A stretch of 11,071 nucleotides of DNA from Candidatus Thorarchaeota archaeon SMTZ1-83. Its GTDB lineage: Archaea; Asgardarchaeota; Thorarchaeia; Thorarchaeales; Thorarchaeaceae. Location: NCBI GenBank assembly GCA_001563325.1, contig LRSK01000243.1:1-11071 (forward strand), read 5' to 3'. The translations under genes and the position numbers were made by a program. Below are positions 1-6,373 of this stretch, one piece after another; the stretch's first letter is position 1; each line of letters begins with the position of its first letter. The notes below the pieces were generated by a model, which was given only the letters and a program-made list of their open reading frames with translations, searched no databases and was not told where the DNA came from.

Positions 1-1031
1 ATGATCTCTGGCATCTGTATAATCTAGTCAGTCCTGGTGATACCGTTGTTTCTAGAACAACGCGTAGGGTCAAAGTCGGTGATGATGATGCCAGAAAACA
101 GGATAGCGTTCGAAAGCCCATGACACTGGTTTTGAAGATTGATGATGTCATGTTTCATGCATTTTCCAATCGTGTGCGGTTAAAGGGTGTCATTCTAGAA
201 GGCCCCGGAGATTTGGTCAACATTGGATCATACCATACATTCAATGTAGAACAAGGAAGCACTCTGACGATAATTAAAGAGCATTGGCCCAATTTCATGC
301 TGGAACGAATAAAGGAAGCCGAAAAGACAGGCCAGAGTTCAGTATGCCTACTGGTGACAATTGAGGATGGTATTGCCGAGCTGTTTCTCGTGGCAGATTT
401 TGGTATACGAGAGGCTGTTCGTGTGCGAACAAGCATTTCTAGAAAGCGTAGTGATCAAAAGGCGTATGACGCCACTATGCGCGACTTCTTTTCAAGCGTG
501 GGCGTTGCTATCCGTTCCCAACTAGAACAGAATGAGATTGCGATAATCCTAATTGTGGGACCTGGCTTCGTCAAAGACCACTTCAGTGAGTTCTTACGAG
601 GTATGAAGATTAAAGAACTTCCGCCGGTGGTAGTTGAAAGCTCAAACTCGATAGGTTATCCTGGTGCAAAAGAGATTCTCTTCAGGGGTGTGATTTCAAA
701 GGCTATAGAGGGACTGAAACTTGAGGTTGAGACCCAACTAATAGAGGGGCTGATAGAACACATAGCAAAGGGGGACGGTCTAGGAGCTTATGGTGATAAA
801 GAGGTCAAGGCTGCAGTTGATTACGGAGCGGTGGAGCATCTCCTGATAACAGACAAGAAACTACGGGAAGGTGACCATGACCAACGACGGTGGATGGATA
901 ATCTGATACGAAACACAGAGAAAACACGCGGTCAATTCCACATTGTGTCCACAGACCATCCAGCGGGGGACCAGCTCCAGAATCTTGGAGGTTTTGGTGC
1001 CATCTTGAGATTCAGGATTGACCAATCATAG
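1..1031 (+). CDS. pelA: Pelota, ribosome rescue / no-go decay factor (5' partial)
   Basis: The frame is open from the window edge (first full codon at base 3) to the TAG at 1029-1031, giving 342 visible residues; roughly the first 20 of the usual ~350 are cut off. The visible start reads DLWHLYNLVSPGD, the hallmark N-terminal motif of Pelota/Dom34. The later ATG at 120 is internal, not the start. The first third is the Sm-like domain 1, and the eRF1-like domains 2 and 3 follow. There is no GGQ peptide-release motif, which separates Pelota from aRF1. The C-terminal stretch STDHPAGDQLQNLGGFGAIL is typical of domain 3. From family knowledge, the protein binds the A site of stalled ribosomes with aEF1A and recruits ABCE1 to split them. 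The 3' end overlaps the convergent radical SAM gene by 6 bp. Confidence 0.95.
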   Translation, partial: DLWHLYNLVSPGDTVVSRTTRRVKVGDDDARKQDSVRKPMTLVLKIDDVMFHAFSNRVRLKGVILEGPGDLVNIGSYHTFNVEQGSTLTIIKEHWPNFMLERIKEAEKTGQSSVCLLVTIEDGIAELFLVADFGIREAVRVRTSISRKRSDQKAYDATMRDFFSSVGVAIRSQLEQNEIAIILIVGPGFVKDHFSEFLRGMKIKELPPVVVESSNSIGYPGAKEILFRGVISKAIEGLKLEVETQLIEGLIEHIAKGDGLGAYGDKEVKAAVDYGAVEHLLITDKKLREGDHDQRRWMDNLIRNTEKTRGQFHIVSTDHPAGDQLQNLGGFGAILRFRIDQS

Positions 1032-2138
1032 AGGGTCGAAGAGCGTCTGAAGACGGTCCCAAGATGGGTATTCGTATGCAATTCCTATCTCCAGTAAGTC
1101 ACCATCTTTGACTGATGTCCTAAGGTCCTCTGCGATTTCTGCGAGTATCCACCCTGCAATCTCAATCCTCCTTCTAGGCAAGTCGATATTCATTTGATTC
1201 GATGGAACATTGAATTGTGATTCTAGGACTTTACTAATCTGGGTCAGAATCTTTCCATCAAGCTCTTCTCCAAAAGGAGCTCTGATGACTCCGAGTATCA
1301 ACAGCGGCTCATCATCTGCACGTTCTTCAAACTCCCTTACTGTTCGCTCAAGACGGCGTTCGAGACGGTTTCGCATCTGTATTGCATCCTTGAAGTGTGC
1401 TGAGCAGTAGTGTACTGAAATTGATTCGAGCTCCCTTGCCGACCATGTAATGAGTTCATTAGCTACTTCTGCACTCCCTGCGATAGATGCAGAACCCATG
1501 TTTTTCAGTCGTAGCCCAAGAGAACTGAGAGAAGAAAAATTAGTTTCGCTACTCTCAAGTTCATTGATGTTTAGGAATGAAACTCCTATATCTTCGGCTC
1601 TCCTAGCTGTCTTCTTTAGTGATTTGATCTCACCGGGAATGGCAGGGATTTCAATACCTACATCCATTCCAAGACTAACAGCTGTTTCTATTGCAGACCA
1701 GTTGTCGGTCATGGGATGGAATCTAATCTCGTCCAGACCTGTCTTATGCAGATTCTCGATAGACTGTGTATCCGCATCTGACTGTGAAGTGTAGAGATGA
1801 AGATGGAAATCATAACCCTGAGAGTCCTTGAGAAGTGAGATGAACCCAAGAGTTCTTTCGAGGCGACAAAGGGGGTCACCTCCACTGAGACCGGCTCCCT
1901 CAGCACCTATCGCGTCCAACTCTTCGAGGATGTCGTCATCGTTGTGCACGGGCATTTCATCGGCAAACACAACATCATTTCCTGCCTTGTCCTGTGACAA
2001 GGGACAGTAGAAGCAAGCGCTTTCGCATACGCCTGTGACAAAAAGGACCATCTTTGAACCCACAGCACACATCTTGCAGCCGGCTGGCATCTGTCCCACA
2101 AGCAACGAGTTCCCCTTGGTCTTGTGAACTGAGCGCAT
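1026..2138 (-). CDS. Radical SAM protein, COG2108-like (related to pyruvate formate-lyase activating enzymes)
   Basis: A 370-residue protein. Numbered from a TTG one codon further upstream (2141), the radical SAM cluster is C39-x3-C43-x2-C46 (CESACFYCPL), preceded by a second pair C22-x2-C25 (GCKMC). A GGDP motif at about 87-90 matches the SAM-binding GGE/GGD site. This N-terminal pattern fits the archaeal family COG2108, whose substrate I do not know. The C-terminal ~130 residues are a separate, unassigned domain rich in charged residues. The ATG at 2138 has an AGAGGTG-type Shine-Dalgarno element 8 nt upstream, lying over the stop of the preceding nucleotidyltransferase gene; the TTG at 2141 is also possible. 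It is the last gene of the ncsA operon, so a role in RNA or cofactor modification is only an inference. It converges on pelota with a 6-bp overlap. Confidence 0.85.
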   Translation of the reverse strand: MRSVHKTKGNSLLVGQMPAGCKMCAVGSKMVLFVTGVCESACFYCPLSQDKAGNDVVFADEMPVHNDDDILEELDAIGAEGAGLSGGDPLCRLERTLGFISLLKDSQGYDFHLHLYTSQSDADTQSIENLHKTGLDEIRFHPMTDNWSAIETAVSLGMDVGIEIPAIPGEIKSLKKTARRAEDIGVSFLNINELESSETNFSSLSSLGLRLKNMGSASIAGSAEVANELITWSARELESISVHYCSAHFKDAIQMRNRLERRLERTVREFEERADDEPLLILGVIRAPFGEELDGKILTQISKVLESQFNVPSNQMNIDLPRRRIEIAGWILAEIAEDLRTSVKDGDLLEIGIAYEYPSWDRLQTLFDPL

Positions 2139-2151
2139 CAATGCAGCACCT

Positions 2152-2853
2152 CTACTTCCCTCTTCGCCCTATTGTTCTTCGTATTGCAGGATCGCTGTCC
2201 TGCAGACTCTTAGCTACCGTTTCGAAGCTCTCATCCTCAGAAAGAGGTCTAGTGAGGTATACTCCAGTCCTGCCAACATCTTCACGTCTCTTCAGTACTC
2301 GCACGCGTTCTTGAGCAATTGCGATACCTACTCCAATCCTTTTTGCAACTTCATGTTCATAGCCAATGACTCCATGCTCCATATGACCAATGTCTGTAGG
2401 ATCTATCAAAACCAGTCGCTTGTCAACACCTGGTACACGGACTTCATTACGAATTTGATCGAGGTTCACCTGCCCACCCCACCGATAGAACTCTTCTTCT
2501 CTTGGCATGAGCTTGAAGAGTGGAAAAGTCACGACCACGTCGTTGTCTAGATGAATGTGACCCTTGATTACAGTAGAAGGCGTTGCCTGCACTAATTCTC
2601 TATGGACTCCTCTCCCGACACTGACCTCTATTCTGTAGCTAGATACAGGATAGGGAACGATGACGTCTATATCCGATGACTTGTGTATATCTCCACGTGC
2701 AATAGAGCCATAGACAAACGACCTCATGCCTGCATCATCAAGCCTTCCCATAATCTCCGCCGCTTTGCTTCTTAGCGACCTTAACAGACTCCAGTGATTG
2801 TCATCATAGACAACCTGTCGAGTCTCATGCAGGGTTTCAGGTCGCTTTGTCAT
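2152..2853 (-). CDS. Predicted nucleotidyltransferase (COG2413-like)
   Basis: A 233-residue protein with the minimal nucleotidyltransferase signature: GS at residues 49-50 (YGSIARGD), followed by D61 and D63 in SSDIDVIV, the two metal-binding aspartates of the Pol-beta fold. It is longer than MNT-type toxin/antitoxin nucleotidyltransferases and has an unassigned C-terminal half. It includes a basic tail with the sequence IRRTIGRRGK at the very end, consistent with nucleic-acid contact but not proof of it. The overall layout resembles archaeal COG2413 proteins of unknown substrate. The gene starts one base after the ncsA stop and ends 13 bp before the radical SAM ATG, so the three genes are almost certainly cotranscribed. 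No HEPN partner is visible, which argues against a HEPN-MNT toxin-antitoxin pair. Confidence 0.8.
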   Translation of the reverse strand: MTKRPETLHETRQVVYDDNHWSLLRSLRSKAAEIMGRLDDAGMRSFVYGSIARGDIHKSSDIDVIVPYPVSSYRIEVSVGRGVHRELVQATPSTVIKGHIHLDNDVVVTFPLFKLMPREEEFYRWGGQVNLDQIRNEVRVPGVDKRLVLIDPTDIGHMEHGVIGYEHEVAKRIGVGIAIAQERVRVLKRREDVGRTGVYLTRPLSEDESFETVAKSLQDSDPAIRRTIGRRGK

Positions 2854-2854
2854 C

Positions 2855-3784
2855 TTACTCAGCTCTTAGGTCTTCAAGCATTGAACATACTTTGCACGTC
2901 TTCGATGAGCTTGGATCTCCACATGTTTCACAGGTCCTGAAACTCGGTAGTGCAGTATTCTGTTCAAATGCCTCCGCTATTGATTCGGATGAGCGTAGAA
3001 TTGCCAAGAGTGTCCCTGGACGTTTGTGCTCCATACGGTTCAGAAACTCACGAATATCGTTACGATAGGCCTCAGCAGCATATGGACAAGGAGCATCGTG
3101 ATATGGAAGCAGGAGATGATGGGTATAAGCAACGATGTCTCTCTCGGATATTTCCTTGATGGGCTTGACACGTGGAACGAGCCCCCCAATCGGATTCTCT
3201 CGCGTTCTGTTTGTTCGGACTATCCTGCGGCTGTCGCCACGCATCATGTTCATCATGATTGTCTGTGCCTCGTCATCCAGATTGTGTCCAGTCGCAACAA
3301 CATCAGCTGCTAGGTCCTTCGCCGCTGTGTTTATAGCTCTTCTTCTCAGAACTCCGCAGTATGAACATGCACCCAATGAGGTTTCGCCACGCGCAGTAAC
3401 AATCTCATCGAGCGATTGACCAAAGAAGCTTGAGAAGTTCCGCACTTCAAGGTCTAGACCCAGATTGGCTGTTAGATGTCTAGCTGCCTCAAGAGCTTTG
3501 TCGCGGTAGCCTTCTATTCCCTCATCAATTATGAGGGGGATTAGCTCCACATTTGGAAAATCCTGTTCGATTCGGAATAGGACCTCTAATAGAACAGCAC
3601 TGTCCTTGCCACCCGAGAGAGCAATTGCTATTCGATCGTCTTCATGGAGCATCTTCTCTCGGTTTATAGTTCGTCGTACTCTTTGTAGTGTGGTAGATAC
3701 TAGACAGGCTTGGCAAAGCCTCTCTGCGGTATACCTCCTCAGATACACTGCGGGTTTCCCGCACTTCGAGCACTCAACAGACAT
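2855..3784 (-). CDS. ncsA: tRNA 2-thiolation enzyme, NcsA/TtuA (Ncs6/Ctu1) family
   Basis: A 309-residue protein. An N-terminal zinc ribbon (C5, C8, C24, C27) is followed by an ATP-pyrophosphatase PP-loop SGGKDS at 57-62. C140 and C143 (GACSYCG) and C233 (APCPY) occupy the positions of the three cysteines that hold the catalytic Fe-S cluster in TtuA. TGHNLDDEAQT at 165-175 is a conserved PP-loop family motif. A second zinc finger closes the protein (CETC...CKVC). From family knowledge, it adenylates a tRNA uridine and replaces O2 with sulfur supplied by a ubiquitin-like carrier. Sequence alone does not decide between U34 (NcsA/Ctu1) and U54 (TtuA). It is the first gene of a three-gene minus-strand operon, with a box A-like CTTTAA about 40 bp upstream. 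Confidence 0.9.
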   Translation of the reverse strand: MSVECSKCGKPAVYLRRYTAERLCQACLVSTTLQRVRRTINREKMLHEDDRIAIALSGGKDSAVLLEVLFRIEQDFPNVELIPLIIDEGIEGYRDKALEAARHLTANLGLDLEVRNFSSFFGQSLDEIVTARGETSLGACSYCGVLRRRAINTAAKDLAADVVATGHNLDDEAQTIMMNMMRGDSRRIVRTNRTRENPIGGLVPRVKPIKEISERDIVAYTHHLLLPYHDAPCPYAAEAYRNDIREFLNRMEHKRPGTLLAILRSSESIAEAFEQNTALPSFRTCETCGDPSSSKTCKVCSMLEDLRAE

Positions 3785-3822
3785 AGAATGTGTACTCCAA
3801 GCGGACTGTGACAGAGATCGCA

Positions 3823-3829
3823 GTTAAAG
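3823..3829 (-). promoter_or_regulatory. Box A-like element upstream of ncsA
   Basis: On the minus strand this reads CTTTAA followed by C. It places a transcription start near 3800 and a leader of roughly 15 nt before the ncsA ATG at 3784. The fit to the archaeal TTTAWA consensus is moderate and no BRE is obvious. Confidence 0.35.
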
Positions 3830-3851
3830 ACTCTCATCTAGATGCAGGCAG

Positions 3852-3995
3852 CTATTTCTCCATCTGTTGAATAAGTTCATCTATCTCCTGGAAAGTGATT
3901 CTGGTGAGCCTTCGGACATGAAATTGACTGATATGCGCGTGGAGGCCATCTAACACATCATCTAAACAGGAGGGGATCCGTGTTGGCTTGGCGAA
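3852..3995 (-). other. Short open frame of uncertain status between the 141-aa gene and ncsA
   Basis: A stop-to-stop frame of 48 codons ending at TAG 3852-3854. The C-terminal part looks protein-like and amphipathic (RRLTRITFQEIDELIQQMEK). The only conventional start in frame is GTG at 3956, which would give 34 residues, and no Shine-Dalgarno element precedes it. A +1 shift at about 3963 would join it to an ATG at about 3999 (MIRQANTDPLLF). It may be a microprotein, a decayed gene end, or chance. The rest of 3785-4012 shows nothing except the ncsA promoter. Confidence 0.2.
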
Positions 3996-4012
3996 TCATA
4001 AGTAGATACAAT

Positions 4013-4438
4013 TCAGACCTTAGCTCGTTCAGGTTTCTTCGTTGTTTCTTCCTTGTTTTCTTCCGCTACGTGGAGATTGGTGGCTTGAATAGCAGCTTTT
4101 GAAACCCTGAAGTTAGTTGCATACGCTATATCGTCCACTGTCTTGTGCCATTCTGCGGGTGAGAGAGCACTATGTATCTCTCTGAGGGCTTCACCTAGCC
4201 GCTCAACACGAGCAAGGCACTCCACTCGGTCATTAGAGAGACGTTTCTCATCAAAGAACACTAGGGCGTGGCCCTTAAGAGCCTCCCAATCGATATCGGA
4301 ACTAGATTGAAGGAGAAGCTTCAGTCTTGCGAGTGGTTCAGTCCAAGAACCAGGGAGAAACATGGTGAGATAGTCGGTGAGTGCCTTACGGGCCTTCTCA
4401 CGGACATTCTGCATTGTGCCAATCTGTGCGGTAATCAT
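4013..4438 (-). CDS. Hypothetical 141-aa helical protein
   Basis: I do not recognise this protein. It starts at ATG 4438 (MITAQIGTMQNVREK); an internal ATG nine codons in is an alternative start. It is predicted to be mostly alpha-helical and soluble, with no signal peptide, membrane segment or cysteine-based metal site (a single Cys near residue 75). The tail, EENKEETTKKPERAKV, is strongly charged and probably disordered. No clear Shine-Dalgarno element precedes the start. An A-rich box (minus strand CTAAAAAGG, around 4468-4475) about 30-35 bp upstream could support a near-leaderless transcript. It follows the M50 protease gene on the same strand after about 80 bp, so it might instead be read through from that gene. 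Codon use resembles the neighbours, so I treat it as a real gene of unknown function. Confidence 0.65.
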   Translation of the reverse strand: MITAQIGTMQNVREKARKALTDYLTMFLPGSWTEPLARLKLLLQSSSDIDWEALKGHALVFFDEKRLSNDRVECLARVERLGEALREIHSALSPAEWHKTVDDIAYATNFRVSKAAIQATNLHVAEENKEETTKKPERAKV

Positions 4439-4518
4439 ATTGCATCGATGAATTGTCCAGATGGCCCCTTTTTAGGTCCCACATTTGAGGTCTCATCAAG
4501 ATTAGCCGATTTGGGCTA

Positions 4519-5691
4519 TCAGAATAGCCCCTTACCCAAGACCAGACTGAGAATTATACTGCCAAGGAGAATGGTCAGAGAGATGATTCGCGCAGGCCAC
4601 ATGACATACTTGATCTTCTTCTCATCATTAGTGACAAGACTCAGCGCGTTACTCAATATCTTGTCTCCGTCAAATGCAGGTATTGGAAGAAGATTGAGTA
4701 ATCCAATGGAAACGAGAATGATCCACAGCCATACAAGAATCTGCTGAATGTGAAATACAGTAAGCGGAGTGAGTATCAGGTCCCAGCCGGGCTTTGGTTC
4801 CCAAAAGTCTGCACCAAAGATTCCGATATAACCAAGCGTTCCATTGGTAGGATTTTCCCCGAGCACTATCGTCGTACCGTTTGTTAACGGGTTTGTGGTA
4901 TATATTGTAAGTAATGACCCAGATGTTGTATTTTTCATGAATAAGTCGACATCACCCCATGTGTCTATCTCTGTTTCATTGAGCTTGACAATGACGTCAC
5001 CAATTTGTAGAGCTGCAGCCCCGGGTGAGCCTGCCTGTGTGTCATAGATGTACGCACCGTTTGGTGAGTTATAGGCAATTGACGCTATTGGATTGAAATT
5101 AGCTATCAGTACAAAGACAATGAGCCCAGTGATTAAATTGGCAAAGGACCCTGCGGCTAGCATGCGCATCCTTGACTTTGGCTCAACTTGATTGAACGAT
5201 TCTTCATCAGGCTCAACAAATCCTCCAAAGATTACGTAGAAGAAAAGGAGGCCTGAACTCTTAATCGGAATATCTTCACGAGATGAGGCGAGTCCGTGTG
5301 CAAATTCATGGGTGATGAGGGTCACTGCGAGACCGATTAGCATGTATATCAATGGAAGACCTGTGATTGTGACCCCAGGAATGATTGGCACAACTCCACC
5401 GGCCTTTGCTGGTTGAGTGAAAAACTTGAGAAAATTATCAGCAAAGACGTAGAAACCGAAAATCATTCCTCCGAAGCCCACAATGATCCCTAAGTTCCAG
5501 AAGGCACGAGGGAACTTCTTTCCCCACCTAGTAAGGAATGCATTCAATCGTTCTGTCTTGATGAGGAGGAAGAAAGGTGTGCTTGCCTCAACCCCCTTCT
5601 CGTTGAGCTTCTCAAAGCCGATAAACTGAGCGAGGACATAGACGAGAATCCAAATGCCTGCTGCAATTGCTAGAAAGATGAGAGGGTCCAT
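4519..5691 (-). CDS. Intramembrane metalloprotease, M50 / site-2 protease family with PDZ domain
   Basis: A 390-residue polytopic membrane protein. Numbered from the ATG at 5691, the zinc-binding HEFAH is at 128-132 inside a hydrophobic segment. A PDZ domain lies at about 210-265 (GSPGAAALQIGDVIVKLN) between membrane segments. The second catalytic motif, NLLPIPAFDGD, at about 333-343 supplies the metal-binding aspartate. Helices are also visible at about 4-24, 66-84, 112-128, 176-199, 315-336 and 371-386. From family knowledge, such proteases cut transmembrane substrates within the bilayer, often to release a regulator or clear signal peptides; the substrate here is unknown. A TTG three codons upstream (5700) could also start it, but ATG is preferred. 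A box A-like TTATAA lies at 5740-5745. The gene is divergent from rps6e across a 206-bp region. Confidence 0.9.
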   Translation of the reverse strand: MDPLIFLAIAAGIWILVYVLAQFIGFEKLNEKGVEASTPFFLLIKTERLNAFLTRWGKKFPRAFWNLGIIVGFGGMIFGFYVFADNFLKFFTQPAKAGGVVPIIPGVTITGLPLIYMLIGLAVTLITHEFAHGLASSREDIPIKSSGLLFFYVIFGGFVEPDEESFNQVEPKSRMRMLAAGSFANLITGLIVFVLIANFNPIASIAYNSPNGAYIYDTQAGSPGAAALQIGDVIVKLNETEIDTWGDVDLFMKNTTSGSLLTIYTTNPLTNGTTIVLGENPTNGTLGYIGIFGADFWEPKPGWDLILTPLTVFHIQQILVWLWIILVSIGLLNLLPIPAFDGDKILSNALSLVTNDEKKIKYVMWPARIISLTILLGSIILSLVLGKGLF

Positions 5692-5738
5692 GCTGTTCAA
5701 GTCTCTTGCGGTGGTTCTTTGGGTCAGGAAGAGTGCAT

Positions 5739-5746
5739 GTTATAAT
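5739..5746 (-). promoter_or_regulatory. Box A of the M50 protease gene
   Basis: The minus strand reads ATTATAAC, a good archaeal TATA box. It predicts transcription starting near 5716 and a leader of about 25 nt to the ATG at 5691. A GTCCTAGGCC element is centred about 14 bp upstream of it. Confidence 0.5.
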
Positions 5747-5752
5747 GATTGT

Positions 5753-5762
5753 GTCCTAGGCC
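5753..5762. promoter_or_regulatory. GTCCTAGGCC element, protease side of divergent promoter
   Basis: A 10-bp sequence with a palindromic CCTAGG core centred at 5757.5. Its exact reverse complement occurs at 5853-5862, centred at 5857.5, exactly 100 bp away. It sits about 14 bp upstream of the protease box A. A possible regulator site; no experimental support. Confidence 0.35.
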
Positions 5763-5774
5763 AACAATCATCAA

Positions 5775-5808
5775 GTTGACCTGAGGGCATGTTTTCCCTA
5801 GGTTCAAC
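5775..5808. repeat. Imperfect inverted repeat in the protease/rps6e intergenic region
   Basis: The left arm GTTGACCTGAGGG (5775-5787) pairs with the right arm CCCTAGGTTCAAC (5796-5808) through 12 base pairs with two single-base bulges, around an 8-nt loop. The right arm holds a third CCTAGG (5797-5802). It is midway between the two divergent box A elements, so it is more likely a protein-binding site or leader structure than a terminator. Confidence 0.3.
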
Positions 5809-5852
5809 CGCAATCCTCATAAAGTGATTCACTCTGGCTACGCCGCCGTACA

Positions 5853-5862
5853 GGCCTAGGAC
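5853..5862. promoter_or_regulatory. GGCCTAGGAC element, rps6e side of divergent promoter
   Basis: The exact reverse complement of 5753-5762, centred about 14 bp upstream of the proposed rps6e box A. This mirrors the position of its partner relative to the protease promoter. Confidence 0.35.
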
Positions 5863-5866
5863 CACC

Positions 5867-5875
5867 TAGTATAGT
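5867..5875 (+). promoter_or_regulatory. Possible box A of rps6e
   Basis: TAGTATAGT is centred about 27 bp upstream of the TTG start at 5898, the spacing expected for a leaderless archaeal transcript. The match to consensus is only fair. An alternative AT-rich element (CATAAAG) lies near 5818-5824. Confidence 0.3.
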
Positions 5876-5897
5876 TTCAAGGTAGGCGAACAGTTAG

Positions 5898-6281
5898 TTG
5901 CCATTCAAACTAGTAATTTCCGACCCCGAAGAAGGAAAGGCCATCCAATACGAACTGGATGATGCCAAGACCAACGCACTGGTTGGCAGAAATGTAGGTG
6001 ATATAGTGGAAGGCGATGTACTCGGTCTACCCGGGTACAAGTTCAAGATAACTGGTGGGAGTGACGCATCAGGCTTCCCAATACGCCCGGATGTACATGG
6101 TAGTGGGAAGAAGAGAATCTTGATCAGGGGTCCACCAGGGTTCAGGTCTAAGAGAAAGGGGATAGCAAAGAGGAAGACTGTTCGAGGGAGAGAGCTTAGC
6201 TCCAACATATCTCAGGTCAACTTGAGGATTGAGGAGAAGGGAAGCACCCCACTTGAAGAGCTGGTAATGAAGGTCGCATAG
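5898..6281 (+). CDS. rps6e: Small ribosomal subunit protein eS6 (S6e)
   Basis: A 127-residue protein beginning MPFKLVISDPEEGKAIQYEL, with the typical internal stretch GGSDASGFPIRPDVHG at about 53-68 followed by a basic rRNA-binding region (KRKGIAKRKTVRGREL). The length matches archaeal S6e, which lacks the long phosphorylated C-terminal tail of the eukaryotic protein. The start is TTG: the codon just before it (5895-5897) is an in-frame TAG and no ATG is in frame nearby, so the start is fixed by the sequence. No strong Shine-Dalgarno element is seen, in line with a leaderless or short-leader message. It is the first gene of the plus-strand information-processing cluster and is followed after 92 bp by aIF2-gamma. 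Confidence 0.95.
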   Translation: MPFKLVISDPEEGKAIQYELDDAKTNALVGRNVGDIVEGDVLGLPGYKFKITGGSDASGFPIRPDVHGSGKKRILIRGPPGFRSKRKGIAKRKTVRGRELSSNISQVNLRIEEKGSTPLEELVMKVA

Positions 6282-6309
6282 CAGGCGTTCCTGTGGATCC
6301 AACCACAGA

Positions 6310-6316
6310 CTTTAAA
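6310..6316 (+). promoter_or_regulatory. Box A of the aIF2-gamma gene
   Basis: CTTTAAA followed by C is a strong match to the archaeal TATA consensus. It predicts a start near 6340 and a leader of about 35 nt, with a GGAAGTGAT Shine-Dalgarno-like stretch ahead of the GTG start. Confidence 0.5.
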
Positions 6317-6373
6317 CATCCTTCAGACGCCTCAGAGGATAGTAAGACCAGGACATTTGGAAGTGATGATTAG

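Noticed and set aside
2152..2853. Nucleotidyltransferase as half of a HEPN-MNT toxin-antitoxin pair
   Set aside because: Too long for a minimal MNT antitoxin, no HEPN-like gene adjacent, and it is embedded in a tight operon with ncsA and the radical SAM gene.
3968..4105. Plus-strand AGGAGGGG followed by GTG 3980 and about 40 codons
   Set aside because: The Shine-Dalgarno match is strong, but the frame is mostly antisense to the 3' end of the 141-aa gene and its phenylalanine-rich translation mirrors the Lys/Glu-rich tail on the other strand.
4268..4747. 159-codon plus-strand open frame spanning the unknown gene and the protease 3' end
   Set aside because: Antisense to two better-supported genes and has no domain signal.
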